Positions 27,964-37,896 of a stretch of DNA of 64,000 bases are shown here, piece by piece (position 1 is the stretch's first letter; every line of letters begins with the position of its first letter). The stretch lies in assembly GCF_029081005.1 (NCBI RefSeq), contig NZ_JAJQTQ010000006.1, forward strand, positions 62,001 to 126,000, read 5' to 3'. The DNA is from Halomonas elongata (GTDB lineage Bacteria > Pseudomonadota > Gammaproteobacteria > Pseudomonadales > Halomonadaceae). Made by a program: the position numbers and the translations under genes. The notes below the pieces were generated by a model. That model had not been told where the DNA came from. It saw nothing but the letters and a program-made list of their open reading frames with translations, and did no database searches.

Positions 27964-28966
27964 AGAAGCGCGCAATGCCCCGGAACGCATTCGCGGTCAA
28001 CTGCAGCGCAACGCCGAGGTGCTGGCGTCGCTGGGCGCGCGACTGCGCGAGCGGCCGCCGACCGGCGGCATGACCGTGGCCCGGGGCAGTTCCGATCATG
28101 CCGCGGCCTACTTTGCCTATCTCTGCATGAAGTATCTGGGCATTCCGGTGGCCTCGCTGCCGCCCTCGCTGTCGACGCTCGCAAGGGCGCCCTGGCGTCT
28201 CGACGGGCAACTGGCGGTGGCGATCTCGCAGTCCGGCCAGAGTCCGGACCTGGTGGCCACCCAAGAGGCGCTGTCGCGGGGTGGTGCGCGCACCCTGGCA
28301 CTGGTCAACACGCCGCAATCGCCGCTGGGCCGGACCAGCGACATCGAGGTGCCCTTGTTCGCCGGCGAAGAGCGCAGCGTGGCCGCCACCAAGAGTTACC
28401 TGGCGACGCTCTCCGCCGCCGCTCAGTTGCTGGCCCACTGGACCGAGGACCGAGACTTGCTGGCCGCCCTGGAAACCTTGCCGGAATGCCTGAGCCGGGC
28501 GGCCGACCAGGACTGGAGCGAGGCGGTCGAGACGCTTGCTGATGCCGATCGCCTGATGGTGATCGGGCGCGGTGCCGGCCTGGCGGTGGCACAAGAGGCG
28601 GCCCTCAAGTTCAAGGAGACCTGCGCCATCCAGGCCGAACCCTTCAGCGGTGCCGAGGTACGCCACGGCCCCATGGCCCTGGTCGAGACCGGCTACCCGG
28701 TGCTGGTGTTCGCGCCGCCCGGCGCCGAGCAGGCCGGATTGCTGGAACTCGCCGACTGGCTCGGCGAACTCGGTGCCCGGGTACTGCTGGCCGCCGACGA
28801 CACGGTGGCCCGGCGTCATCTGACGTTGAGCGATGCTGGCCACGAGGACCTGCAACCGCTGTCGGTGATCCAGAGCTTCTATCGCATGGCGGCAGAGCTC
28901 GCCGAGGCCAGGGGCAGTGACCCGGACCAGCCGCGGCACCTGCGCAAGGTCACTTGCACGTTGTAA
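27947..28966 (+). CDS. nagB: SIS-domain glucosamine-6-phosphate deaminase (NagB-II type)
   Basis: This 339-residue protein has two SIS domains, like the isomerase half of GlmS without the glutaminase domain. It is expected to convert GlcN-6-P to fructose-6-P and ammonia. Sugar-phosphate motifs are VARGSSDHAAAYFAYL, AISQSGQSPDLVATQE and ERSVAATKSYLATLSAAAQ. The second domain has VIGRGAGLAVAQEAALKFKE and EVRHGPMALV. The start at 27947 is preceded by AAGGAG at 27935-27940, inside nagA. It replaces a classical NagB, a common arrangement in this operon type. Confidence 0.9.
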   Translation: MSLMLEEARNAPERIRGQLQRNAEVLASLGARLRERPPTGGMTVARGSSDHAAAYFAYLCMKYLGIPVASLPPSLSTLARAPWRLDGQLAVAISQSGQSPDLVATQEALSRGGARTLALVNTPQSPLGRTSDIEVPLFAGEERSVAATKSYLATLSAAAQLLAHWTEDRDLLAALETLPECLSRAADQDWSEAVETLADADRLMVIGRGAGLAVAQEAALKFKETCAIQAEPFSGAEVRHGPMALVETGYPVLVFAPPGAEQAGLLELADWLGELGARVLLAADDTVARRHLTLSDAGHEDLQPLSVIQSFYRMAAELAEARGSDPDQPRHLRKVTCTL

Positions 28967-28996
28967 GCCGACAACAACAACGTATCGGAGTCGATC

Positions 28997-31549
28997 ATGT
29001 CTTCCTCCCAACTGACGCTGGTGGCCCCGGCCACCGGCATCGTGACCCTCTTGTCCGATGTCCCGGATCCGGTCTTTGCCGACGGCACCCTGGGCGAGGG
29101 GATCGCCCTGGATCCCCTGGAGGCCACGCTTCACGCGCCCTGCGACGGCGAGATCGTGCAGTGCGCCAGGACCCGGCATGCCCTGAGCCTGCGCAGCGAG
29201 CAGGGTGTCGAGGTCCTGCTGCACCTGGGGCTGGATACCGTCGAGCTGCAGGGCCAGGGTATCGACCTCCTGGTCGAGGTGGGCCAAGGGGTGAAAGCCG
29301 GCGAGCCACTGTGCCGTTTCGATCCCGAGTTGCTGGCCGAGCAGGCCAGCTCGCTGATCACGCCGCTGGTGGTGACCGATGACGCCGGCTGGCGCCTGCG
29401 CCTCGAGGCGAGCGCCACGGGCGAGCGTGTCGAACGCGGCGAAACACTGATGAGCCTGACGCCCGCTGTGACGTCGGGCGAGACGGCGACCGAGCGCACG
29501 GGACCCTGGTGCGAGCGCCGCGCGACGCTGGCGCTGGAAAGCGGGCTGCATGCACGCCCGGCGGCACGGCTTCGTGCCATCGTGAGACGCCATGACGTGG
29601 ACATGCAGCTCGTGCATGGCGGCACCGAGGCGCGCGGCGACAGCGTGAGTGCCTTGATGAATCTCGGGCTGGCCGCCGGCAGCGAGGTCGTCCTGCAGTC
29701 GCGTGGCGATGCCGCCGAGTCGGCACTGGATGCCGTCGTCGAACTGCTGACCACGCCGGAGGGCGTCGAGTCGCCGAACGCTGAAGCGGACGCGCCTCTC
29801 GCGCCGACGTCGGTCGCCGACGGGGATATTGCCGGCCTCGTCGCCAGCCCGGGCCTGGCGATCGGTCCGCTGGCGACGGTGAGCCTGCCGCTGCCGGCGG
29901 TGCCCCATGACGGGCGTGGTGCGACGATCGAGCGCGAGGAACTGTTGGGCGCCCTGAAGCGGGTCGGACGTTCCCTGGACAGCGCGCGTGAAGAGGCCGA
30001 GCGACGCGGTCAGCGCGCCGAGGCGGATATCTTCGAGGCGCACCTGGCCTGGCTGGACGATCCGGGCCTGCTCGAGGCAGCCACGGCACGCATCGAGGCC
30101 GGACGCAGTGCCGGTCAAGCCTGGCGCGAGGCGCTGGACGACGAGGCCGAACAGCTGCGTGCCACCGGCAATGCCCTGCTGGCGGGGCGCGTGGCCGATC
30201 TCCGCGACCTGCAACGTCATGTCATGGCCGAGTTCGCCGAGGCCGGGATGGCCCCGGTGCCCGACATTCCCGAGGGGGCTGTCCTGGTCGCCGACGACCT
30301 GTCGCCCTCGCAGTTCGTCGATCTTGTCGAACGAGCCCCCGCCGGCTTGTGCCTGAAGGGCGGCGGCACGACCTCTCATGTCGCGATCCTGGCTCGGGCT
30401 CGCGGCATTCCTTGCCTGGTGGCGATGGGTGAGGCACTCGAGGGCGTGACCGGGGAGCATGCGGTACTCGATGCCCGGGAAGGGCGTCTCGAGCCGACCC
30501 CCGACGCGTCGCGCCTGGCGTCTGTTCGTGATGCCCTGCGCCACGATGCCGAACGCCGCGAGGCCGAACGCGCCGAGGCCTTCGAACCGGCGATCACGTG
30601 TGACGGTCGCGAGGTCGAGGTGGCGGCGAACATCGGCGACAGCGACGAGGCGCGGCTGGCGGCCGAGTCCGGCGCCGACGGCGTCGGCCTGATGCGCAGC
30701 GAGTTTCTGTTCCTGGGACGCGATGCCGCGCCCGACGAGGCGGAGCAGTGTCGCGAATACCAGGCCAGCCTGACGGCGCTCGGTGGCAAGCCGGTGATCA
30801 TTCGTACCCTGGATATCGGTGCCGACAAGCAGCTTCCCTACCTGCGTCTGCCCGAGGTGCCCAATCCGGCACTCGGCGTGCGCGGGGTCCGGCTGTGGCA
30901 TGACCAGCCGGCGCTGCTCGATACCCAGTTGCGCGCCTTGCTCGGCGTCGTGCCGCTGGATGCCCTGCGCATCATGGTGCCGATGGTCAGCGAGGTCGGC
31001 GAGCTCGCTTGGGTGCACGAACGGCTCGAGGCCGTCGCCGCGGAACGCGGCATCGCCGAGCGGCCCCGCCTTGGTGCCATGGTCGAAGTGCCCAGCGCCG
31101 CCCTGTGCGCGGCGAGTCTTGCCGACCAGGCCGATTTCCTGTCCATCGGCACCAACGACCTGACCCAGTATGCCCTGGCCATGGATCGCGAGGATCCGCG
31201 CCTGGCGGCCCGTGCCGATGTCCTGCATCCCGGCGTGCTGCGCCTGATCCAGGCCACCGTCCAGGGTGCCGCCGGACGGTGTCCGGTCGGCGTGTGTGGC
31301 GCGGCGGCCGGCGATCCCCTGGCCGCGTCCCTGCTGGTAGCGATGGGCGTCGACGAGTTGTCCGTCGAACCGGCCCGGGTGGCCGCCGTCAAGGCGTCCA
31401 TTCGGCGACTCGATGCCGCGTCCCTGGCTCGTGAATTGCCGGACCTGCTGGCGATGCCCGATGCCACGAGCGTGCGTCGACGCCTCACCGCTCTCCATGA
31501 ATCCGTGTCCGATACCACAACAACAACCCCCGAGAGGATCCCATCATGA
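28997..31549 (+). CDS. nagF: PTS EIIA-HPr-EI fusion protein
   Basis: One 850-residue polypeptide carries the soluble PTS phosphorelay for GlcNAc. EIIA(Glc-type) spans about 1-150, with phosphohistidine H76 in EVLLHLGLDTVEL. HPr spans about 172-255, with H185 in ESGLHARPAARL. Enzyme I spans about 278-840, with H461 in GGTTSHVAILARARG and the C-terminal PEP-binding region GVRGVRLW...CPVGVCGAAAGDP. Phosphate would pass from PEP through EI, HPr and EIIA to the EIIB of NagE. The stop overlaps the nagE start by 4 bp. Similar fusions are known in Pseudomonas GlcNAc clusters. Confidence 0.95.
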   Translation: MSSSQLTLVAPATGIVTLLSDVPDPVFADGTLGEGIALDPLEATLHAPCDGEIVQCARTRHALSLRSEQGVEVLLHLGLDTVELQGQGIDLLVEVGQGVKAGEPLCRFDPELLAEQASSLITPLVVTDDAGWRLRLEASATGERVERGETLMSLTPAVTSGETATERTGPWCERRATLALESGLHARPAARLRAIVRRHDVDMQLVHGGTEARGDSVSALMNLGLAAGSEVVLQSRGDAAESALDAVVELLTTPEGVESPNAEADAPLAPTSVADGDIAGLVASPGLAIGPLATVSLPLPAVPHDGRGATIEREELLGALKRVGRSLDSAREEAERRGQRAEADIFEAHLAWLDDPGLLEAATARIEAGRSAGQAWREALDDEAEQLRATGNALLAGRVADLRDLQRHVMAEFAEAGMAPVPDIPEGAVLVADDLSPSQFVDLVERAPAGLCLKGGGTTSHVAILARARGIPCLVAMGEALEGVTGEHAVLDAREGRLEPTPDASRLASVRDALRHDAERREAERAEAFEPAITCDGREVEVAANIGDSDEARLAAESGADGVGLMRSEFLFLGRDAAPDEAEQCREYQASLTALGGKPVIIRTLDIGADKQLPYLRLPEVPNPALGVRGVRLWHDQPALLDTQLRALLGVVPLDALRIMVPMVSEVGELAWVHERLEAVAAERGIAERPRLGAMVEVPSAALCAASLADQADFLSIGTNDLTQYALAMDREDPRLAARADVLHPGVLRLIQATVQGAAGRCPVGVCGAAAGDPLAASLLVAMGVDELSVEPARVAAVKASIRRLDAASLARELPDLLAMPDATSVRRRLTALHESVSDTTTTTPERIPS

Positions 31550-33243
31550 CTCGAGAAATCGGCTCCCGCCTCATGGCCGGGCTGCAACTGCTCGGACGTT
31601 CCTTGATGCTGCCCATCGCGGTGCTGCCCGTGGCCGGCCTGCTGTTGCGACTGGGCCAGCCCGACCTGCTCGATATTTCCTTCGTGGCCGCCGCCGGCCA
31701 GTCGATCTTCGACCATCTGGCGCTGATCTTCGCCATCGGCCTGGCGGTCGGTTTCGCCGACGACAGCAACGGCGCGGCGGGGCTGGCCGGGGTGGTCGGT
31801 TACCTGGTGCTGGATGCCGTGCTCACCACCCTCAACCCCGATATCAACATGGGGGTGCTGGCCGGCGTGATCATCGGCTCCGTGGCCGGGCTGATCTACA
31901 ACCGTTACAAGGCGATCCAGTTGCCCGAATACCTGGCCTTCTTCGGCGGCCGGCGCTTCGTGCCGATCGCCACGGGCCTGGCGGCCGTGTTGCTGGGCAT
32001 CATCTTCGGCTGGCTCTGGCCGGCGGTCCAGGCGGGTATCGATGGCCTGGGACACTGGCTGATCGAGGCCGGCGCGCTCGGCAAGTTCGTCTACGGGGCG
32101 ATCAATCGCCTGCTGATCGTGACCGGCCTGCACCACGTTCTGAACAGCTTCGTGTGGTTCGTGTTCGGCAGCTTCGACGGCGCCACCGGCGATCTGAACC
32201 GCTTCTTCGCCGGCGACCCCACGGCCGGCGGCTTCATGGCCGGTTTCTTCCCGGTGATGATGTTCGGCCTGCCGGCCGCGGCACTGGCCATGTATCACGC
32301 CGCACCCAGGGCGCGTCGTGCCCAGGTGGGCGGCCTGCTGATGTCGCTGGCGCTGACTGCCTTTTTGACCGGCGTGACCGAGCCCATCGAGTTCACCTTC
32401 ATGTTCCTGGCGCCGCTGCTCTATGTGTTCCACGCGGTGATGACCGGCCTGTCCATGGCGTTGATGCAACTGCTCGACGTCAAGCTCGGTTTCACCTTCT
32501 CGGCCGGTGCCTTCGACTATGCGCTGTCCTACGGCCTGTCCACCAATGGCTGGTTGATGCTGCCGGTCGGCCTGGCCATGTTCGTGCTCTACTACGGCGT
32601 CTTCCGCTGGGCGATCCAGCGCTTCGACCTGCCCACCCCGGGCCGCGATGAGGAGATCGCAACCGTCTCCCCGGCGGCGGAGGGCCAGGCCAGCGAGCGA
32701 GGGCCGGCCTTCGTTGCCGCCCTCGGCGGGGCCGGGAATCTGCAAAGCGTCGGTGCCTGCACTACGCGGCTGCGCCTGGTGCTGGCCGATGCGGATGCCA
32801 TCGACGAACCCGCCCTCAAGGCCCTGGGGTCGCGTGGCGTGATGCGGCTCGGAGGCGGCGGCCTGCAGGTCGTCCTGGGTCCCATCGCCGATGGTGTGGC
32901 CGACGAGATCCGTGCCGCCGTGGCGGCTGCCGGTGTCGCCGCGCCGGTCGTGGATGACAATGCCAGGAGCCAGCCGACGGAGGAAGCCGTCGAGGCCGCG
33001 CTTCCCGATGATCAGGCCGCCGCCTGGCTGGCGGCGCTCGGTGGCCGTGACAACCTGCGTCATCTGGCCGCTCGCGCCGGAACCCGGCTGCGCGTCGAAC
33101 TGCATGACGAGGCCTCCCTCGATACGGCGGCGCTGAAGGCGCTGGGCTGCCTCGGTTCCATGGCTGTCGGTGAGCGCACCTGGCACCTGGTGGTCGGTCC
33201 GCAGGCAGCCACCATCGCCGCTTCCCTGGCGGCACGCGACTGA
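31546..33243 (+). CDS. nagE: GlcNAc-type PTS permease EIICB with a second degenerate EIIB domain
   Basis: The EIIC membrane domain occupies about 1-360 and includes FADDSNGAAGLAGVVGYLVL and the signature LTGVTEPIEFTFMFLAPLLY. The first EIIB domain, at about 386-460, has the phosphocysteine C405 in SVGACTTRLRL. A second EIIB-like copy at about 491-565 repeats LAALGG...NL...TRLRV and LKALG...MAVG but has no cysteine at the equivalent position. EIIA is absent and is supplied by NagF. Substrate assignment to GlcNAc comes from the operon. The degenerate domain is discussed as a finding. Confidence 0.93.
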   Translation: MTREIGSRLMAGLQLLGRSLMLPIAVLPVAGLLLRLGQPDLLDISFVAAAGQSIFDHLALIFAIGLAVGFADDSNGAAGLAGVVGYLVLDAVLTTLNPDINMGVLAGVIIGSVAGLIYNRYKAIQLPEYLAFFGGRRFVPIATGLAAVLLGIIFGWLWPAVQAGIDGLGHWLIEAGALGKFVYGAINRLLIVTGLHHVLNSFVWFVFGSFDGATGDLNRFFAGDPTAGGFMAGFFPVMMFGLPAAALAMYHAAPRARRAQVGGLLMSLALTAFLTGVTEPIEFTFMFLAPLLYVFHAVMTGLSMALMQLLDVKLGFTFSAGAFDYALSYGLSTNGWLMLPVGLAMFVLYYGVFRWAIQRFDLPTPGRDEEIATVSPAAEGQASERGPAFVAALGGAGNLQSVGACTTRLRLVLADADAIDEPALKALGSRGVMRLGGGGLQVVLGPIADGVADEIRAAVAAAGVAAPVVDDNARSQPTEEAVEAALPDDQAAAWLAALGGRDNLRHLAARAGTRLRVELHDEASLDTAALKALGCLGSMAVGERTWHLVVGPQAATIAASLAARD

Positions 33244-33255
33244 TCGTCATGCCTG

Positions 33256-33409
33256 GCGCTCCGCGCGACTAGCGGAGCGCATCCCCGGCGGTCGTTTCCG
33301 GCCGCCGCATTCCCGCCTTGTCATCCTTCACGGTCCCTCGGATCCGTGACGGGTGCCTGCGCGCCAAAACTCGGCGGAGGAAACCGTCGAACCGGGCCCG
33401 ATCGGGCCC
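33256..33409. other. structured intergenic region between nagE and the porin gene
   Basis: GCGCTCCGC (33256-33264) and GCGGAGCGC (33272-33280) form a 9-bp stem just after nagE, without a T tract. A further hairpin TCACGG...CCGTGA follows near 33327. A perfect 16-bp palindrome, GGGCCCGATCGGGCCC, is at 33394-33409, about 50 bp before the porin gene. The first may be a weak terminator and the last an operator; both are inferences. Confidence 0.4.
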
Positions 33410-33460
33410 ATGACAATCGAGCTATCCGCATAACAATGCCAACAAGCCAAGGAGACAACG

Positions 33461-34885
33461 ATGTCGTCGTTTCATCGCCATCGCGCCATATCGACGTTGC
33501 TCAACGGGAGGCGGAGTCGCCGCCGCATGCTGATGAGTGCCGCGGCGCTATCGCTATGGCCCGCGCTGACACCGGCCCTGGCCCAGGACGAGGCCGAAGG
33601 CTTCTGGGAAGGCGCCAGTCTCGATGCCAACCTCTATTACATCTACCGTGATCGTGATCGCCGCGAGGGCGGCAGGGGAGCCAACGGTGAAGGGCGTCCC
33701 GGCCGTTACGCTTCCAACCTCCAGCATTCCACCGCCAATCTGGCGCTCGACTTTTCCAGCGGCCATGCCGGGGGCGTGGTCGGGCTGGATCTGGCGGCCT
33801 TCGCCGCCCATGACGTCCAGAGCCAACATCAGGGTACGGAATTCAACTTCCGGCCGGCCGATACCCTGTGGGGTGAACGCTGGGATGGCAAGGAGAAGGA
33901 CGGCGCGAGCCTCTATCGTGCCGCGCTCAAGCTGAAGCTGGGCGACAGCTGGGCGAGGCTGGGCTACCTGCAACCCAGGGGGACCAGTGTCATCGCGCCC
34001 AACTGGTCCTACCTGCCGGGCACCTACCGAGGCGCGGAATTCGGCACCGAGATCGGCGGTCTGTCGCTGAGCTATCTCCACACCGATGCCTACAAGGCGC
34101 CCTGGTATCGCGATGTCTATGAATTCCGCCAGCCCGATGATCGGGAGATCGATTACCTGCACTCCCTGGGGGCGTCCTATCGCTTCGATGGTGGCGTGAC
34201 GCTCGAGGCCGCGCTTGGCCAGGCCGACGACTACATGAACCAGGGCTTCGCCAAGGTGTCCTGGGATACCGAGCTGGCCGGCTCGCCCCTGTCGCTGAGC
34301 TATCAGTTCTATGGTGCGAACGACGCCCACGACGACGGCTCGGTGAACGATGTCTACGACGGTACCGCCTGGCAGCAGGCCATGACGGCCCGTTATACCC
34401 GCGGCGCCTTCGACTGGCGTCTGGAGTTCTCCTGGGTGCGGGCGCCCGGTTCTCAGGGGTACTTCGTGCCGCGCATGACCACGCCCTATGCCTCGTCCAA
34501 CGGACGCCTCGATATCTGGTGGGACGCTCGTTCGGACTGGAATCACCACGATGAGAAGGCGATCTATGCCGGCGTCACCTATGACCTCGACGACTGGTCG
34601 TTGCCGGGCTGGGCCGTCGGCGTGTCCTACGCCTATGGCTGGGGAGCGAAACCCTATGCGGACTATGCCGACCCGGATCGCCGCTTCAGCGAGCGGGCCT
34701 GGAACCTCGATGTGCATTATGTCGTGCAGGACGGCTGGGCCGAAGGAACTCGCTTCCAGTTGCACTATACCGACTATGACAATCGCACCGATTACGCCTC
34801 CTGGGGCGGGGGTGGTTTCAAGAACGCCTTTCAGGACGAGCGCGACGTGAAGTTCTTGATCGTGGCGCCGTTCTCCCTGCTGTAA
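33461..34885 (+). CDS. chiP: OprD-family outer-membrane porin, probable chitoporin
   Basis: The 474-residue precursor has a basic N-terminus and the hydrophobic signal MLMSAAALSLWPALTPALA before QDEAEGFWEGASLDANLYYI. The mature part shows alternating aromatic beta-strand patterns and the OprD-type openings SNLQHSTANLALDFSSG and YRAALKLKLGDSWARLGYLQ. It ends in the outer-membrane-type KFLIVAPFSLL. The neighbours (nag PTS and a GH20 hexosaminidase) indicate uptake of chitin oligosaccharides. The start follows AAGGAG by 7 bp. The substrate is inferred. Confidence 0.85.
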   Translation: MSSFHRHRAISTLLNGRRSRRRMLMSAAALSLWPALTPALAQDEAEGFWEGASLDANLYYIYRDRDRREGGRGANGEGRPGRYASNLQHSTANLALDFSSGHAGGVVGLDLAAFAAHDVQSQHQGTEFNFRPADTLWGERWDGKEKDGASLYRAALKLKLGDSWARLGYLQPRGTSVIAPNWSYLPGTYRGAEFGTEIGGLSLSYLHTDAYKAPWYRDVYEFRQPDDREIDYLHSLGASYRFDGGVTLEAALGQADDYMNQGFAKVSWDTELAGSPLSLSYQFYGANDAHDDGSVNDVYDGTAWQQAMTARYTRGAFDWRLEFSWVRAPGSQGYFVPRMTTPYASSNGRLDIWWDARSDWNHHDEKAIYAGVTYDLDDWSLPGWAVGVSYAYGWGAKPYADYADPDRRFSERAWNLDVHYVVQDGWAEGTRFQLHYTDYDNRTDYASWGGGGFKNAFQDERDVKFLIVAPFSLL

Positions 34886-34968
34886 CCCCTCGTGACCGTG
34901 TCCGGAGGCGCCCCTCCGGGCATGCCGATGTCCTTTCCATGGCCATTTCATGACAACAAGGAACAAGC

Positions 34969-37701
34969 ATGATGACCACGAACACGACTCGCCCGATGCA
35001 CGGATTCATTCGTCGCCCTCTCGCCACGGCACTCGCTCGTCGTCGCTGGTTCAAGGTCGGGGCACTGTCACTGCTGGCGCTCCCCGGCGTCGGACAGGCC
35101 CAGTCCGGGGAGAACCAGGCACTGGCCGAACGCCTGGGTGATCAGCTCGAGGTCGATTATCGCATCACCGCCAATCATGCCTCCGCCCATGGCGTCGACT
35201 GTCAGGCGCTGGGGGCCGATTATGCTTCCTGCTTTACCGCCACCATCGGCTTGACCAATCATGGACCCAGCATCGAGAGCGAGGACTGGTCGATCTACCT
35301 GCCCAGCATCCGACGACTGCTGCGCGTCGATAGCGACCAGGTCGATATCGAGCACCTGACCGGCGACCTCAATCGGCTCGAGCCCGCTTCCGGCTTCGAT
35401 GGCCTGGCGGCGGGAGAACGTCTCGAGATTCCGGTGGTGGGGGAGTACTGGCAACTGTTCATGACCGATGTCATGCCGCGCTGGTATGTGGCGGTGGGGG
35501 ATGCCACCGCCACCCTCGAGAGCACGGCGACGGAGGATATCGGTGACTTCGTGGCACCGATCACGGGGGAACGGATCAAGCGCACTCCCGATGATGCCAA
35601 TGTGGTGATGAATGCGGCGACGCGCTTCGAGCGCAACGCGGCGGCCAGTCCCATGCCGGAGGCGTCGCTGCGCGGGGGGATCGTGCCGTCGCCGCGCCGT
35701 CTCGAGATCGGCGCGTCCGAGGCCGATCTCTCGGCTGGCGTTGTGCTCGATGCGCCGGCCATGTCGGCGGCCAGCCGTTCGGCGCTGGCGTCGTCTTTCT
35801 CCCGGCGAGGCATCGAGCTGGGCAAGGAGGGCGGCTGGCCGATCGAGGTGCGACTGGCGGCGGACGGCTTCGAGGGTGAATGGGCCCGGGAGGGCGCCTA
35901 TCGACTTGTCTCGGATGCCCGAGGGGCTCGCATCACCGCTTTCGATGCCGCCGGTGCCTTCTACGGCGTGCAGTCGCTGCTCGGGGCCCTGGGAGCCGAC
36001 GGGCACCTGCCGGCATTGGATATCGAGGATGCGCCACGCTTCGACTATCGCGGCGTGATGCTGGACGTGGCACGCAACATGAAGGACAAGGCCTCGGTGC
36101 TGCGCCTGCTCGACCGGATGGCGACCTACAAGCTCAACCGTTTCCACTTCCACCTCAGCGATGACGAAGGGTGGCGGCTTGAGATACCGGGCCTGCCCGA
36201 GTTGACCGACGTGGGGGGAGAGCGTTGCCACGATCTGGATGAACGTGACTGCCTGTTGCCCCAGCTCGGTTCCGGTCCGACCCGGACGACCCATGGCAGT
36301 GGCCATTTCAGTCGCGAGGACTACATCGAGATCCTGCGCCATGCCAAGGCGCGCCATATCGAGGTGATTCCCGAGATCGACATGCCCGCCCACGCCCGGG
36401 CGGCGGTGGTGGCCATGGAGGCGCGTTACCGTCGACTGATGGACGAAGGCAACGAGCAGGCGGCCAACGAATATCGCCTGCTGGACCCGGAAGACACCTC
36501 GAAGACGCTCTCCGTGCAGTTCTATGATCGCCAGAGTTACCTCAACCCATGCCGCGATGCCTCCCTGCGATTCGTCGACAAGGTGATTGGCGAGGTGGCG
36601 TTGATGCATCGCGAGGCGGGACTGGCATTGCGTACCTGGCATTATGGCGGTGACGAGGCCAAGAACATTCTGCTCGGCAATGGGTTCCAGGATGTCAACG
36701 CCGCCGAGCCGGTGGACTGGAAGGGCACCATCGACCAGAGCGACGAGGACCATCCCTGGGAAGCGTCGCCGGCCTGTCGGCGCCTGGTGGAAGAGGGCGA
36801 AGTGGCATCGGTCGAGCAACTGCCGAGCTATTTCGCCCGCCACGTCAATGAGCGGGTCGCCGAGCACGGCATCGAGGGCATGTCGGCCTGGCAGGATGGC
36901 CTCAAGGATGTGGCGCATGCCGACGACTTCACGACCGATCGTGTCGCGGTGAACTTCTGGGAGACCCTCTACTGGGGAGGCAGCGAGTCGGCCGTCGACT
37001 GGCAGCAGCGTGGCTACGACGTGGTGCTCTCCAACCCGGATTACCTCTATTTCGACATGCCCTACGAGGTCAACCCTCACGAGCGGGGGTACTACTGGGC
37101 GACGCGCTTCACCGATACCCGCAAGGTGTTCTCGTTCTCCGCCGCGAGCCTGGCACAGAACGCCGAAACCTCCCGGGATCGTGACGGCAAGGCCTTCGCC
37201 GCCGAGAGCCAGCCGGCATGGGAGGGCGCCCTGGGACTTTCCGGCCAGGCCTGGAGCGAGACGGTGCGCACCGAGGAGCAGATGGAGTCGATGGTCTTTC
37301 CCCGGTTGCTGGCACTGGCCGAGCGGGCCTGGCACCGAGCGGACTGGGAGCGCGACCCGGTGGCGGGTCGCACCTACGAGGGCGGCGTCACCGAGCATGT
37401 CGATCGACAGGCCCTGATGGGGGACTGGCAGCGTTTCGCCAATCTGCTGGGACAACGTGAACTGCCGAGGCTCGAGGCGGCGGGCATCGCCTATCGACTG
37501 CCGCTGCCCGGTGGCAGGGTCGAGGAGGGCAGGCTGATCGCCAACGTGGCCCTGCCGGGCGTCGCCATCGAGGTCTCGCTGGATGGCGGCGAGACCTGGA
37601 AAGCCTACGACGAGGCGGCGAGGCCCGAGGTCGACGGTGACGTCCTGCTGCGGACCGTCAGCCGCGACGGGCAGCGCCACAGCCGTTCCGTTTCGCTCTA
37701 G
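34969..37701 (+). CDS. GH20 beta-N-acetylhexosaminidase (chitobiase)
   Basis: This 910-residue exported enzyme releases GlcNAc from chitobiose and related oligosaccharides. A signal peptide (KVGALSLLALPGVGQAQ) ends near residue 45 after a long basic n-region. It is followed by a chitobiase N-terminal carbohydrate-binding-like domain (about 50-205) and a GH20b domain (about 220-345). The catalytic barrel has FRYDYR-type FDYRGVMLDVARNM and the catalytic pair D562-E563 in WHYGGDEAKN. The C-terminal domain ends in an Ig-like region with SLDGGETWKAYDE. Size and domain order match Serratia-type chitobiase. It probably acts in the periplasm behind the porin. Confidence 0.92.
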   Translation: MMTTNTTRPMHGFIRRPLATALARRRWFKVGALSLLALPGVGQAQSGENQALAERLGDQLEVDYRITANHASAHGVDCQALGADYASCFTATIGLTNHGPSIESEDWSIYLPSIRRLLRVDSDQVDIEHLTGDLNRLEPASGFDGLAAGERLEIPVVGEYWQLFMTDVMPRWYVAVGDATATLESTATEDIGDFVAPITGERIKRTPDDANVVMNAATRFERNAAASPMPEASLRGGIVPSPRRLEIGASEADLSAGVVLDAPAMSAASRSALASSFSRRGIELGKEGGWPIEVRLAADGFEGEWAREGAYRLVSDARGARITAFDAAGAFYGVQSLLGALGADGHLPALDIEDAPRFDYRGVMLDVARNMKDKASVLRLLDRMATYKLNRFHFHLSDDEGWRLEIPGLPELTDVGGERCHDLDERDCLLPQLGSGPTRTTHGSGHFSREDYIEILRHAKARHIEVIPEIDMPAHARAAVVAMEARYRRLMDEGNEQAANEYRLLDPEDTSKTLSVQFYDRQSYLNPCRDASLRFVDKVIGEVALMHREAGLALRTWHYGGDEAKNILLGNGFQDVNAAEPVDWKGTIDQSDEDHPWEASPACRRLVEEGEVASVEQLPSYFARHVNERVAEHGIEGMSAWQDGLKDVAHADDFTTDRVAVNFWETLYWGGSESAVDWQQRGYDVVLSNPDYLYFDMPYEVNPHERGYYWATRFTDTRKVFSFSAASLAQNAETSRDRDGKAFAAESQPAWEGALGLSGQAWSETVRTEEQMESMVFPRLLALAERAWHRADWERDPVAGRTYEGGVTEHVDRQALMGDWQRFANLLGQRELPRLEAAGIAYRLPLPGGRVEEGRLIANVALPGVAIEVSLDGGETWKAYDEAARPEVDGDVLLRTVSRDGQRHSRSVSL

Positions 37702-37896
37702 GAGTCTGTCGGATTTGACCGATTGTCGCGAGAATCAAGGATTTTGCGACACGTTTATTGGTCTGATGAGGCGAATAGCCCGCTATTTATCGCATCGGCT
37801 CCTAGCACCATGGCCCGTCGAGCCGTTCCCGCCGAGCGGCATCCGGTTCGACGGGCTGCTAGACTGGCGGCTCATTTATCGTGTAAGGGACAACGC

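Noticed and set aside
27950..33186. Long minus-strand open frames opposite the nag genes
   Set aside because: They are composition artefacts; the plus-strand frames contain all PTS and deaminase motifs.
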